A stretch of 64,000 nt of DNA from Siphonodentalium dalli (GCA_032622095.1 CP136064.1:113884004-113948003); one strand, 5' to 3'. Shown: positions 1-11,387, numbered from the stretch's first letter. Notes: generated from the sequence alone by a model not told the origin. Numbers and translations are program-made.

Positions 1-1700
1 CATTTTCTGTTACAATTGATGTTCTCAATGGTGTCAACGTACGCGGTTTGCATTTTCCAAGGACAAGACAACATTTTTATATGAACGTTTTGAAATCTTC
101 TGCATTTTGCAGGGGGGGGGGTCGGAAAAAAATTTCAGGCACGTATGGCATTTTTTCCCTTTCGATCATTTTTTGTACCCACCCACCCCCACCGCCAATT
201 TTTTTTCCGTTTTCGGCAGTTTTTTCCGACCATTTTTTGAAACCCACCCCCCCTTTTAACACTAAAACAGAGATTTGCGGGGGGGAAATTCACTGTAAAC
301 AGCTGTATATGAATTTCTGTGCATACTATTTATCATGGATGTTAACATAGACATGTAAATAGGAATGAGTAATTTTGAGGTCATTCGGCCAAAAAAACAT
401 GGCTGCCAGCGGCCATCTTGGATTTCAAAATTTGCAACAAAATACAACACGATAACTGCCTGCAGTCAGTTTACCAGTTAGAATTACATTATTTCTCTCA
501 TTCAAACTGGTTCAAAGTGGTTTTGAAGCCCAACTCATTGCCAAAACACTAAAAACAAGCAGGAATTTTTTTTTTTAGCGGAAAAAATTGCTTGTTGGTG
601 GCTTTGACCACCCACCCACCCCGGCATACGTGCCGGAAGAATTTTTTTCACCCCCCCCCCCCCCTGCATTTTGCTGTAATTTGCAAAAAAATAAACCAAT
701 TGGTGTGCACTAAATATTATACTCATATACTCTGAACTGACAGACATATGGTAATAAACTGCTTTCAACTTCCCACACCGCAACTTGTCACAGCAGGATA
801 CTGCTAGATACTTTTATTCCAATAACAAATTATACATGGTAATCCGGAACATGAATTAGTAACATAATGTGGGTGCGGGAAAACAGCACGGCGATTCAAA
901 ATATTATACGGATATTTAAAGATGTATTTACGGTTCCAGACTTTCAGTTGTAAGATGGGGACTACAATTGAATACGATACCGCTGCATAACATGTTGAAA
1001 GCCTGCATGTTATATGACATTTAATCGATACCAGTGTATCATATATTAGAAAGATATGATACCACTTTCTTACAAAAAGATAAATGAGTAAATAAGTAAA
1101 ATAAAATAATATTTGTTTTTGCCATTAACGGAAACAATAGTACATATCATTCAATGTGTTTATCAAGTTCCACTTCTTGTTCCAATTGTGTAATTTTATA
1201 AAGTGGAGACTTAAATTTCTGGAACCCTTAATACGTCTTTAACATGTGAGTAACATAATTAAATTTTAAGGATTCAAATCAACATTACCACATATAAATC
1301 CACGTATAAGGGAGGGCTGTTAGACACCATAGTCACAGACTTACACATATTCATGTATTTCAATTGTATTGTTATATTCTGCAGAACTAAAGAGAACCGT
1401 TCTCTTTAGGGTGGTTTTTTTTTTATTTCTATTTCATTTCGCAATGTCTTTTCATAGCACACAACTTCAGCATATGAGTATATAATATACATTTGTCGGT
1501 CAATTACATTCACAAGAACACGACAGAAGCGCACAATTATTAGATTAATCTAAAGCTTGTAGATTGTATGTAAACTTAACATTTTTTCAACAAACAGGCC
1601 GTTGTTGAACTTACTATTTGAACATTTACCACCAATGGAGATGAATTCTTCTGAATGCATAATAGATAATATATTTTATAACTAAGTTGGAAAATCCATT
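1..1700. other. Non-coding AT-rich sequence upstream of gene 1
   Basis: No convincing exon is visible. The stretch holds homopolymer runs (poly-G near 112-121, poly-C near 649-664). At about 390-428 there is a reverse-strand copy of the 'ATCCAAGATGGCTGCC' repeat that recurs at 26.8-27.7 kb. The missing 5' exon or promoter of gene 1 could lie here or left of the window. I could not pick out a short ATG exon ending in a phase-1 donor. Confidence 0.5.
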
Positions 1701-1751
1701 TAGTGTCTAAAGAAAGCGTCAATGAACACGTGGATATTTTCTCTTCTCCAG

Positions 1752-2203
1752 GAGCAGCTATGTCCACCCCATTAAAGTTCCGGTGCCCGGTAGAGACGGG
1801 AATAATGATCTATCCAAACTCAGGGTGCAATAAATTTGTGCTGTGCCAAAAAGGCGTCGCCGATATTATGACGTGCGGAGAGGGATATGCGTTCGATGCA
1901 GAACAAAAGGTCTGTCGTCAGAATTCGGAAGTGGAGTGTCTCGAGGGGCGAAAGCAAGTGATATCACGTCGCAGACGAGAGGTAGAGGAGGCGCCAGAAG
2001 CTTATCTGGGCGAAGACTTCTACTCATCCGACAAACTCTACCTCCCAGAATCTGACCTGTATGCACCAGCTGCTGCAGCTCCAGCGCCCGCTGCACCAAA
2101 AAAAGTTAAAACGATCAAAGTTTTCCAACAGACCGACCATGAGGGGCACATTGATCTGGACCAGGGAGCAACCACGCACAATGATTCCACGGTGGAGACA
2201 GAG
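1752..2203 (+). CDS. Gene 1, exon with peritrophin-A (CBM14) chitin-binding domain
   Basis: This internal exon probably belongs to a secreted chitin-binding protein. It follows a pyrimidine-rich acceptor (TTTTCTCTTCTCCAG, AG at 1750-1751) and ends at a GAG|GTAAAAT donor (GT at 2204-2205). It is entered in phase 1 and left in phase 0. The translation begins GAAMSTPLKFRCP, as expected just after a signal peptide cut. Six cysteines follow with spacing C-x13-C-x5-C-x9-C-x12-C-x7-C, the peritrophin-A pattern, with the aromatic/hydrophobic FVLCQKGVAD stretch between C2 and C4. A basic SRRRREVEEAP segment looks like a furin site. After it come acidic and Ala/Pro-rich stretches. The frame runs on into the intron and a MITE without a stop until 2323, but the donor and the in-phase downstream exon make splicing much more likely. 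An ATG at 1703 lies upstream of the acceptor and is probably not the start. Paralogue of the exon at 19164-19987. Confidence 0.85.
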
Positions 2204-2433
2204 GTAAAATTCCTTATCATCAATCCTTCTAATAGAGATTTTGCAAACTTACAACTTTTAGTTATCAGTTGTCGTCTATTTAAAGGCCCATTTAACCCTT
2301 TACCCAACAAACCGGCCAAATAAAGCTTCAACAGCCTAAAATATCTTCGTTCTGTCTCAATAGAACCATACAAATATGGATATCATTGGAACCGGCTCAT
2401 TGACCACATTGTGATAGTTACAGTTAGCCCTGT

Positions 2434-2502
2434 GCCAATGCATTCTCTTATATTTGCGAGTCGACCATAGGTCGCCTCGCATATATAAGAGAATGCATTG
2501 GC
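2434..2502. repeat. Hairpin 1 of MITE B (69-bp near-palindrome)
   Basis: Two 33-bp arms starting GCCAATGCATTCTC and ending GAGAATGCATTGGC flank a 3-nt loop (ATA), with only a few mismatches. The block reappears in inverted orientation at 2582-2650 with about one base difference, so it forms both a local hairpin and one arm of a larger inverted repeat. Confidence 0.85.
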
Positions 2503-2581
2503 CTAAAAAAAAACTTTTTTTAACACTTTTTACCATTTTTTCTTAAATTCTTTAACAATTTTATAATTTTTAATGTGTTAA

Positions 2582-2650
2582 GCCAATGCATTCTCTTATA
2601 TATGCGAGGCGACCTATGGTCGACTCGCATATATAAGAGAATGCATTGGC
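2582..2650. repeat. Hairpin 2 of MITE B (inverted copy of hairpin 1)
   Basis: A 69-bp near-palindrome with 33-bp arms and a TAT loop. It is the reverse complement of 2434-2502 with about one mismatch. The match continues outwards into CTGTGCC/GGCACAG on the two sides. Confidence 0.85.
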
Positions 2651-3890
2651 ACAGGGCCCTTCTGTTGGGTAAAGGGTTAATGTTTGAGTCCCCGATTTTT
2701 TTTTTCACAGAGTCAGTGTTATTGACTAATGTTGGCATGAAATAAAACCAAAAATATATAAATATATTCCACCAGGGTATAGAACAGCTGTGGCCTAGGA
2801 ATGTCCACCAAGTTGATTGAGTTTCTCAGATTCACACCAAGACTCCCCCGTTGTTAACCCAGAATGTATCATAATTCAAACTAAGAGATATAGTTATTTC
2901 CCTTCCATTAATATTAAACTTTACAGTACAGTCCGGACCATGAATTAAGCACAGAACACACATCGGTACCTCGACAAAAACAACATGTTCACAGTTAAAT
3001 TCGACCGGATAAGTTGATAATACAATGTTTTGGATCTTCCTCTTGCAAATAATATATAATATGGAATATGTTTTATATAATGTGATATTGGGATTCGAAA
3101 ATTAAGTGAGCCTTTAAATTTCTTTTCGCAAAATGACGAGTACGAAACTCGAAGGGGGGATTTGTACATACATAAGCTATTGAAACTATATCCGAGACAC
3201 CGGTTAGGGGGATTCACGTTTACACTTATAATGTGCGCGTGACGTAGTTCCCTAAATGTAATAGCTAATTCTAACCGTGAGTTAGAGAAACATCTCTATT
3301 ACAATGTTATTTTTCTTGTATCTTGACCATCTAGACGAAATTGTTGTCCCACAGTATCCGTTTGGACAGTAGCGTATGCAATACTGCTGACGCATTGATA
3401 ACTGCTGATTCAATAGACAGACTGGTTCCACAAACTCACTGTCAGAAGTTACGATTACGTTTAGCTTTTCGTCATCGTAAAAATTATGTCGGGCCAAAAA
3501 ATAGAATGTGCTCATAACTGGGTGACATAGTGTTGCAACTCTAACCATAATTGCCACTAGTGAGTTTGAAAAAAACATGTATTGATGCACGCATATCTCA
3601 AAAGTAAAGCCAATAAAACAAATCAGTAACTTAATTTCGATATCTACATGTATTCAGACATTTCTGATACATGTATGTCGATATGTAATATAACCACGAT
3701 ATCAAATGTTGGCGAACTACAAATAATTCGAAATATCGAAATTATTCATACTAAAAGTGTACATGAGGTTTCACGCTGGTGACATTTTAGACAGTTGTTA
3801 TAGCTTTCCACACATATATAAATGTACATGTGTGTTCATTTTTCTGACATTAACCCCCACAGTTAAATATATTTTCTCGTGTCATCTTAG

Positions 3891-4148
3891 GTAAGGATTC
3901 ACCATCCTAGCGGACATGGATCAGACCTGGCACACAAGGTTGTCCAACATGAGGTCAACGACGAGAAAGTGTCATACAGTCAGGTTAGAGATTTCTGGAA
4001 CAAGGACATTATTCCCGTAAAGAAGGCTGTGTCAACCAGAGCGTTCTCTGCTCCACTCGGCCAGACATACTCCGCGCAGGGACAGAACGCACCGAATAGG
4101 GCAACCCAATTACTGGCCGAACTTCTGGGTATAATAGGTACTCGGTGA
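3891..4148 (+). CDS. Gene 1, terminal coding exon
   Basis: This is the last coding exon, found by reading across the acceptor TCTCGTGTCATCTTAG (AG at 3889-3890). Joining it in phase 0 to the exon ending at 2203 gives 85 further codons and a TGA at 4146-4148. The start reads VRIHHPSGHGSDLAHKVV; later parts include VRDFWNKDIIPVKK, RAFSAPLGQTYSAQGQN and LLAELLGIIGTR. The region is His- and Gln-containing with no domain I recognise. An alternative acceptor at 3861-3862 runs into an in-frame stop, which supports the chosen junction. The exon has no ATG near its start, so simple ORF finding would miss it. Confidence 0.7.
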   Translation, partial: VRIHHPSGHGSDLAHKVVQHEVNDEKVSYSQVRDFWNKDIIPVKKAVSTRAFSAPLGQTYSAQGQNAPNRATQLLAELLGIIGTR

Positions 4149-4398
4149 TCCCAATACAACTAGTGGAATCAGTATTTGTGTGGACATATTAAAAACGACC
4201 GTTTATGGAACATGCTGTTGCTGTCACTGTAACAGAATGTGGAACTCATTGTTCTTGTGGGCTCAGTTTCAGTCCATGTTAGTATATATGGTGTCTGTGT
4301 GCAGTTGACAAAGCCAACCATCTGGGTCAATGAGACCACGTGTCCAACAAACTTAACAGTGAATTTCGATAGTTTCTTGTGACATGGATTCATGATGC

Positions 4399-4404
4399 AA
4401 TAAA
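4399..4404 (+). promoter_or_regulatory. Polyadenylation signal of gene 1
   Basis: A canonical AATAAA lies 250 bp after the stop codon, with a second AATAAA at 4544-4549. Either would give a compact 3' UTR. Confidence 0.5.
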
Positions 4405-4904
4405 CGAATGTTTGATCTCAGAAATGTGCGTGAATATGCCCAAGACACTCACTGAGAAGGAACACGCCTGTTTTCTCTTCACTCGACCAGAAAGCGATAA
4501 TCTGGTTTGCTATCAGTATTATAATTGTTTTCATAGCACTTGAAATAAAATGTCTTGCTTTATCTTGCTCTAAGCGTCAGGTTCCCACACAAGCAGTCCC
4601 TAACGTATGTCACCATGTCGGTAAAACGTCACCAAATGTCATATTCGTAAATAATTATGCCTTTGACGTTTCACCCGTCATGATAACTGCGGACACATAT
4701 AGAATATGTAAGTTGAAATACAACTGACAGAGATTGATATGACATCATATCAACTGACGCCTCAGCATATAAGAAACTAAGATATTCTATATATAGTTTA
4801 TTTACTCAGACACAATATGTGCAACATGAGACAAGAATAAGATAAATAACATGGATAAATTAACTCACTATACAGAAAACAACACAAATATAAGCATCAC
4901 CCTT

Positions 4905-5060
4905 CATCACCATCAGTGTCGTCATCGTCTACGTCATTATAGTCATCATCATTATCGTTATCATAATCAACATCAACGTCACTATCACCAGTATCACCGT
5001 CGTCATCATCATCATTATCATTATCATCATCATCATCATCATCACCATCGGTATCATCGT
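4905..5060. repeat. Imperfect (ATC)n microsatellite at the 3' end of LINE A
   Basis: A run of CAT/ATC triplets with interruptions; read on the - strand it is (GAT)n. It begins just after the LINE A ORF2 stop on the - strand, so it probably is the element's 3' tail. Translation of the + strand gives a His-rich peptide that I do not regard as a gene. Confidence 0.75.
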
Positions 5061-5081
5061 CTTGGTCGAAGCTGTATAATA

Positions 5082-7640
5082 TTAATTGCTGTGCTCGGTT
5101 AACTTAAGACCCTTATTTATGAACATCGATAGGTTGCGCAATGTATTAATATCGGTTTCGTTTAATAATGCATAACACGATTCTTTGGACACGACTTTTC
5201 GATAACATTCTGGTAAATATTTAATTCTAAGTTCACGGAGATTAGGGCATTTCATCAGGAAATGATACTCGTCCCCTTGTTCCACTTTGCATATGCTACA
5301 CAATGCATCGTTGGTAGCCACTGCTTGTTTGCGCTTTCCTTTTTTCCATCGAGTCACTTCTACAGCAAGTCTATGATTTGCTGTCCTCAGTCGTTGTATA
5401 TGAATACTAAATGAAAAGTTCAAAGTGTAACATTTGGAAAAAGACGGTTTATCTTTCAAGTGGGTATAAAATGCCCCCCTTGATGATTTTGTAACGTCAT
5501 CAGTCCACATTATGTGAAAGTTGTTTATCAAAGCCTTAGGTAAGCTACGTACCATAATCGGGGTAAGTGAAGATTGATTTTCCCACGCCCATGTAAATCC
5601 AGTTTGAGTCAGTGTATTTTTATAAAGGTCAATAATTTTGAACTGTTTGCCGAGTGTACTCATTTTATAAACAAGAGTATACAATTTCGCAGCTATTCTC
5701 TCTTGGTTGGTACTATCAACTAATTTGGACCAAAATGATACCATGCGCTTTTTAATCTCGATATCTAGAGGCCATCGTCCAAGTTCACCATATACTATGT
5801 AATTTGGCGTGCTTGATTTCATACGCGTTAATAATTTGCAAAATTTCAAATGCACAGCTTCTATAGTCTTGGTGTTTTCAAATCCCCAGACTTCACACCC
5901 GTATAATAATATCGGTTGAATCAAGTAATCAAACAGTTTTAAAGACAGATCAATAGGTAGGTGTAAGGTTCTGATGTTAGACAGAAGACCGAACATGGCA
6001 TTTGTTGCCTTTGATCGTATATTCTTGATTGCGCGACAGAATCTACCATTGTAGAAGAAATCGATACCAAGATACTTAAAACCGTCAAGTACATCCAAGC
6101 GGTCGTCGCTGATAGTAAATGTATGGTTCAGTGATTTAGTACCAGAAAATACCATTACTTTTGTCTTCTTGATATTCACCTCTAAATTCCATGCGTCGGA
6201 ATAATCACTAAATGCATTCAACATACGTTGCAACTCTTGCTCGTTATCAGCAAATAATACAGTGTCGTCTGCATACAGAAGGCATAACAAGTTAAGATAT
6301 TTTCCAGTTATATATCTACGCTGCGCTGGTCAAGGTATCGCAAGCCGTCCAGGGCACAGTTCTCGAGAAAATCCTGTACATCATTCAAATATAAAGAAAA
6401 TAGAAGAGGTGATAGGTTTACCCCTTGCCTCACTCCCGATCTACACATGAAAAAGTCTGAACGACTACCATTTTTGAAAATAAAAGACTTTGACACCCTA
6501 TACATATTACGAATAATATTGAAAACTTTCCCGTTGATGTCATTGCGCAATAGTTTGACCCAGAGTCCCTGGCGCCAAATCGTGTCAAAAGCTTTGCGGA
6601 AGTCAACAAAGCAGCAAAATAATTTCTTTTTTTGCGCCTAAGTAAAGTTGTGAGAGACAGAACACGCTGAATATGTTATCAATAGTTGATCGTCCTTTTC
6701 TAAAACCTGACTGATTTTCATGAAGTTTCTTGGTACTTTCAACAAAGTTTGAAATTCTTGAATTGATGACACCCGTAAATAGTTTACCAATACAACTAAG
6801 TAAGGTAATGCCTCTATAAGAATCAGGGTCAGTTTTCGCACCGTTGTTCTTATATAGCGGAACGATCATTCCAATAGCCCAATCGTCAGGGTAAAAACCC
6901 GTATCAAGGACATAGTTGAACAGGCGCCTGTAAAACGGTAGCATAATTTGTGAAGTTGTCTTTAAATATTCATTGCACACTCTATCAATCCCCGCGGACT
7001 TATTTGATTTGAGAGAAGATATCACTTTCAAAATTTCATCATGTATAATAGGAGCATTCATTTCGTCACAGCACGATAATTCTTCCATTTGACATATTAG
7101 ATCGGTGATATCATTATCATCATTTTGTTTGTTCAGCTCCTTAAAATGATCGTAGAATGTTTCCATGTTAATACAATCGCGTTGGTCATTTTTCCCAGAG
7201 TACTTTCTAAAAGTTTTCCAGAATTCGGATGGTTCATTGTGCGACAGTGAACGAAGCTCTGCTGCACAATTATCTCGCATATTGTTTATTTTTATATCCA
7301 TAGTTTTTTTGTATGACTTGCTGGCTATTTTTAGGTGACGCTTATTTGTATCCGAATTTAAGTTATTAAATTTCTTTTTAGTCTTATTAAATTCCTTCCG
7401 TTTACGTCTACACTCGCCGTCAAACCATATTTTTGCCTTAGTCCCTGATTTATAATGATTCTTTTTAGTCATATTGGTAATTGAAAACGTTTTCTCTCCC
7501 GCCTTTGTTAGAACATCGGAGACTCCCCTGGTCAATAAGTCAATATCTCGGGACGAATTCACAGAGTTAACAGAATTAAACAATACATTCAGTTCAGGTA
7601 TAGCTTCTTGCACCGCGGCGATATATTCGCTATTTTTGTC
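5082..7640 (-). pseudogene. LINE A ORF2, reverse transcriptase and C-terminal part (frameshifted)
   Basis: Three frames carry successive RT blocks: SYRGITLLSCIGKLF and HENQSGFRKGRSTIDN (7613-6640), then FVDFRKAFDTIW, then GVRQGVNLSPLLFSLYLND (to 6308), then LLYADDTVLFADN with the catalytic YADD (6290 onward). The frame changes in an A-rich run near 6630 and again between 6310 and 6290. The C-terminal region ends with CSIC...DEYHFLMKCP, the Cys/His motif common at the end of such LINE proteins. The stop is at 5082. Confidence 0.85.
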
Positions 7641-9157
7641 GCTATCTTCGGTCCCAAGGGGACCCCATCAGTCGGTTGAGCATATGTCTGCTCGCTATAA
7701 GATAAATCAAGCGTAATGGCCAGACCACAATGTACGTCTGAAAAAAGGTTTGAGAAATCAAGTATATGAAAATCGGTAACCAACATTCTAGTCCCGATCG
7801 CGTAATCAACAACACTAACTTCTCGGCATGTGCATTTGCCGACTCCGAGATCGTTACCCAACCTTCCATTCATTATATTAATTCTACCACCCTTGCACAA
7901 GTCGATAAGTCGGTATCCGTATGAGTTTGGTTTCCCTTTATCTTTTGAGCATCTTTCTGGTATTTCAACAACTGAAATGGACTTATCAAAATTGTCAGGT
8001 ACACATGTATAATTGTCAAGATAATCAATGCCTGTTCGTTCATCATCATCATTGTTGTCATTCAGTGTGCTCGTCCTTGCATTAAAATCACCCAATAACA
8101 GAAGCTTATGACCCGATCCCCTTATGGTAAGAATATCCTGTATCACGTTATCGGACCACTGATTATCTGCGTATCTAGTGTTTGCGGGTGGGACATAGAC
8201 CGCCCCTATGTATAAGTCTTTGCAGCGGATTTGTTGTGATAAAACTGATATTGTTGCCCAAGTTACATGTTCTGAATTAAGATTAATTGGTTTGACTACA
8301 AAATGTTTCGAACGTTTCACGGCTATAAGTATTCCACCTGACCGATTACCTTCACCTCTGATTCTGCTCTTCCTGGATATAATTTCGAAACCCGGTATAG
8401 CTATGTCGTCCTCCATGTGTGTCTTCGTTTCGCAAAGACACAGAACGTCGTACTGATCTAACAAAACTTGGAATTCGGGATAGTTCAGCCTTTGATACAG
8501 GCCACACACATTCAGAGATAATATTTTTAAACCACAAGGGTGTTGAGAGTCATCATTAACATATATATCACTACCATCATCATCATCATCATCCTCACTA
8601 CCACCGTCGTCGTCGCTTCTACCCTCATCAGCACCAGCACCATCATCATCATTATCATCATCATCATCATCATCATCGTCGTCGTCGGCATTGTCATCGT
8701 CATCATTATCACCACCGTCACAATCTTTGTCGTCGCCATCACCATCGGTGTCGTCATCCTCAACATCGACAACGCTCTCATCGGCAGTGCCATCTTCATC
8801 ACCTTCATCGTTATCATCGTCAACACTATTGTCATCATCAGCATTATCGTCATCATCGCCATCGTCATCAGCACCGTCATAATTGTCACCACCTCCACCA
8901 TTATCATCGCACTCGTCACCATCAACGTCATCATCCTCAACATCGCTCTGATCGTCAATGTCACCTTCACCACCTCCACTGTTATCATCGTCAACACTAT
9001 TGTCATTATCATCATCATTATCGTCATCGTCGCCATCGTCATCATCACCGTCATAATTGTCACCACCTCCATCATCGTTCTCGTCACCACAAAGCTCAAT
9101 GTCACCAACTTTGTTATTGTTCAATACATGAACTACAGCGTTATTTACATTGTTCAC
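7640..9157 (-). pseudogene. LINE A ORF2, N-terminal poly-Asp tract and APE endonuclease
   Basis: The reading frame overlaps the end of ORF1 by a few bases (GTGA) and has no ATG at that point, so reinitiation, readthrough or a lost start codon is implied. Roughly the first 200 residues are dominated by Asp with some Gly, Asn and Glu, encoded by a GAT/GAC microsatellite. After this comes an apurinic-endonuclease-type domain: LKILSLNVCGL, LCETKTH, LLLLGDFNARTS, IMNGRLGND, SVVDYAIG and FSDVHCGL, carrying the Asn, Glu, Asp and His catalytic positions of the family. The frame shifts near 7660 before the RT part. The poly-Asp block is unusual and may have expanded after insertion. Confidence 0.8.
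8530..9090. repeat. (ATC/GAT)n imperfect microsatellite inside LINE A ORF2
   Basis: About 550 bp of interrupted CAT/ATC triplets on the + strand. Several long frames on both strands (runs of Ile, Ser, Met or Asp) are only translations of this repeat. The Asp frame is the one continuous with the endonuclease. Confidence 0.85.
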
Positions 9158-10212
9158 CGCAATGGCAGTGTCATCACAGGCAGTTCATGTCCCAGTGTTG
9201 TGTGCCTTGTTATGGGCAGGGAGGGTGTTTCCTGTCGCCCACGCTTCGACGCATTCGAAGCTTCCACCAAAGCTGCACTCAGTTTATCACGGCCCTCGGG
9301 GCTGAAATGGAGACCGTTTTTGTCATTATCATCGAAGAGTGCATTCGCTACACTGTCACCATCCCAAAATACCGCCGAACTATCAACAAATTTCATATTT
9401 GGCTTCTTTCCGCAAATGTATTCAATGTATTCATTAACTAGTATAACAGCACTGTTGTGATCTTGTGCTCTGGCACTTTTCCCTTTTCTGGGAGGCACGC
9501 TGCATAGACTCAGTTCAGCGTTTGGAAATTGTTTCCGTATATGCGGCAAAGCTTCGCCGATAATACTAATCACTATCGTAGCCTTCGCGCGCGTGTGAAC
9601 GACGTCGTTTGTCCCCAAGTGCACCACAACAGAATTTACCGTGTCAGCGTTGACCCGTGTATCACTCACTACCTGCTCAAGTAATTGGTTGACCTCTTCA
9701 TATCGTGCACCCGACACTTGATATAGCTTTACATTTGGATCATTTATTTTCAGTCCCCGACAATTACTCGCGCCTAATATCACCTTGTCAATTCGGAAAT
9801 CATTACTGTTACGATTGTCATGTTTATGTCCGTCGGTAGAAATTGCGCTCGGTCGGATTTCCTCGGTGTTGATTGGCTGCCTGGACTCGTAGTTCGAACT
9901 ATACCGTTGTCCATTGTTACTCACGCGTGTGAAATCCATTCTCTGTGCATAACGGTCGCTATGGGGACCACCTGACTCAGGGTTCAAAACATGCCGTTCT
10001 CCGTTGTAGTTCATGCGTGAGTAATCCGTTCTTTGTCCGAATAGATTACTACCGGTATCACCGTTATACCTGTCGGGACCGTCCATTCGCAATTGTGGAC
10101 ACATTCGAATCACGTGACCAGGGATCAGACAATTCCTGCAAACAACGCGATTAGTACACGTGCGTGACGTTGTGATGGTTGTGATGGTTGCTCTAATCAC
10201 GAGAGCTGACAA
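9154..10212 (-). CDS. LINE A ORF1: CCHC zinc knuckle plus SGNH/GDSL-type esterase
   Basis: A 352-residue open frame. A CX2CX4HX4C knuckle sits at C25, C28, H33 and C38 (CRNCLIPGHVIRMC). A low-complexity Asn/Tyr/Arg-rich middle follows. From about 142 to 315 there is an SGNH hydrolase-like domain: VILGASNCRGL with presumed nucleophile Ser149, VVVHLGTNDV with the Gly-x-Asn-Asp block, and NGLHFSPEG with His302. The DxxH block reads NGLH, so the catalytic Asp seems to be Asn. The frame opens with TTG and has an immediate upstream stop, so the true start was probably lost by 5' truncation. Esterase-type ORF1 proteins of CR1/L2 LINEs are thought to act in RNP assembly or membrane contact. Confidence 0.8.
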   Translation of the reverse strand: MSALVIRATITTITTSRTCTNRVVCRNCLIPGHVIRMCPQLRMDGPDRYNGDTGSNLFGQRTDYSRMNYNGERHVLNPESGGPHSDRYAQRMDFTRVSNNGQRYSSNYESRQPINTEEIRPSAISTDGHKHDNRNSNDFRIDKVILGASNCRGLKINDPNVKLYQVSGARYEEVNQLLEQVVSDTRVNADTVNSVVVHLGTNDVVHTRAKATIVISIIGEALPHIRKQFPNAELSLCSVPPRKGKSARAQDHNSAVILVNEYIEYICGKKPNMKFVDSSAVFWDGDSVANALFDDNDKNGLHFSPEGRDKLSAALVEASNASKRGRQETPSLPITRHTTLGHELPVMTLPLR

Positions 10213-11387
10213 TTATACAAACTATAGTCACCATGTGCAGTCCAAATGTCCACACCTCTTAGGGTGCCGATTGGCATGCATGGTCTATCAGCCTTAGGTT
10301 AATCCATTGCCAAAGACGGCTTCATCAATATGCGGTTACCAAATTACTTTGCTCATGCTGGGCCCTAAATTGTGTATTTGAATCCGCGTTTTTTAGTGTT
10401 CACAAACGCTGGATTGACCACGTAGACATGATATGCACTCGATGATTCGTTTTGCGAGAACAGAACAAAACTGTTTGAGATCATCATCCCGACAGTTCAA
10501 TTTTCCCACCAGCGAACATTATTTTATTTTGTGTTCTACACAGACGATTTTGGATAACTAAATGGTTATGTGTTCGATTTCAAACTCAATATCGGAGGAG
10601 TCCAAATGAAAATTAGTCCAAGTTGGGGGAAAAGATTGGTTTACGGGATGCTCGAAATTTGCCCCTTTCATCAACAAAGGATCTCTGTCCAAGTCCCTCA
10701 GATATACCATACCCGTTATCATAATAAAGATGTCTAATCTGATTTGACACCAAACGATGAGAACAATAATAAAGCATGTTACCAAACCGCTGTTATTATT
10801 CATCGTAAATGGGCAATGAAATGATAAGCGCTCTTTATCGTTAGATGATCCGGCTGACCAAAATTCAAAACCTGCTGAAAATAATTACTCGATATATTGC
10901 TACAAAGACTCTAAGAAGCAACTAATATGTTCGATCTCATTATTTGCTGGTTAAATATTCCAATGAACAGAAACTGGTTCTTGTGGGTTCTGTGCAATTA
11001 TATTAGATTTTGAACTGGTTGACAGTTTTGCTAGAACTTAGCACCAACGAGAGTTGGCAGTTGTTAGCGTGTTTGAGAAGAAGTTACCAAATGTTCATTG
11101 AAACGATGGCTAAGCTAATTTCGCGCTCCGCGTTTTAATGTTTCGCTGTTTCTTAGTTATTGTGTGCGCATGGGCGTTTTATTTATAGAATTGGCATTTT
11201 TGGACGGATTAAAAGTCGGAACTGCGACCCGGAGGCCGAGTCCGGTAAAAGGTGTTGGGAATTTCAATTTCCATTTCAAATGTTATTCGGATGCCAAGAA
11301 GGGCAAGGCGATTTAATTCTATGAGTTGGTCATTCGTGAAACCAATATATTTTATATTCTGTAATTACAATCGTGGGTATATAATAT

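Larger units (their letters stand above)
2292..2680. mobile_element. TTAA-flanked MITE (family B) in the intron of gene 1
   Basis: The 5' end TTAACCCTTTACCCAACA (2292-2309) is matched exactly by its reverse complement at 2663-2680, so TTAA sits at both ends as a target duplication. TTAA targets and CCC-starting termini are typical of piggyBac-group elements, so a piggyBac-driven MITE is the likely class. The interior has no coding potential and holds two 69-bp hairpins (listed separately). It lies in the 2204-3890 intron in non-coding DNA, so it need not affect the protein. Confidence 0.8.
4905..10212 (-). mobile_element. LINE A: two-ORF non-LTR retrotransposon, inactive
   Basis: On the - strand the order is ORF1 (10212-9154), ORF2 endonuclease (9157 to about 7640), reverse transcriptase and C-terminal zinc knuckle (about 7640-5082), then a (GAT)n tail. 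An ORF1 with an SGNH esterase domain is known from CR1/L2-group LINEs, so I place it there tentatively. At least three frameshifts in ORF2 (near 7660, 6635 and 6310) make it non-functional. The 5' end seems truncated: a stop lies directly upstream of the open ORF1 frame. It lies downstream of gene 1. Confidence 0.85.

Noticed and set aside
2204-2323. Gene 1 ending at 2323 without splicing
   Set aside because: The frame runs into MITE B, a good donor sits at 2204, and an in-phase exon with stop and poly(A) signal lies at 3891.
4851-5102. His-rich small protein
   Set aside because: Translation of the CAT/ATC microsatellite at the LINE A tail.
8540-9460. Long + strand frame rich in Ile, Val and Ser
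   Set aside because: It is the translation of the ATC microsatellite on the strand opposite to the LINE A endonuclease and ORF1.
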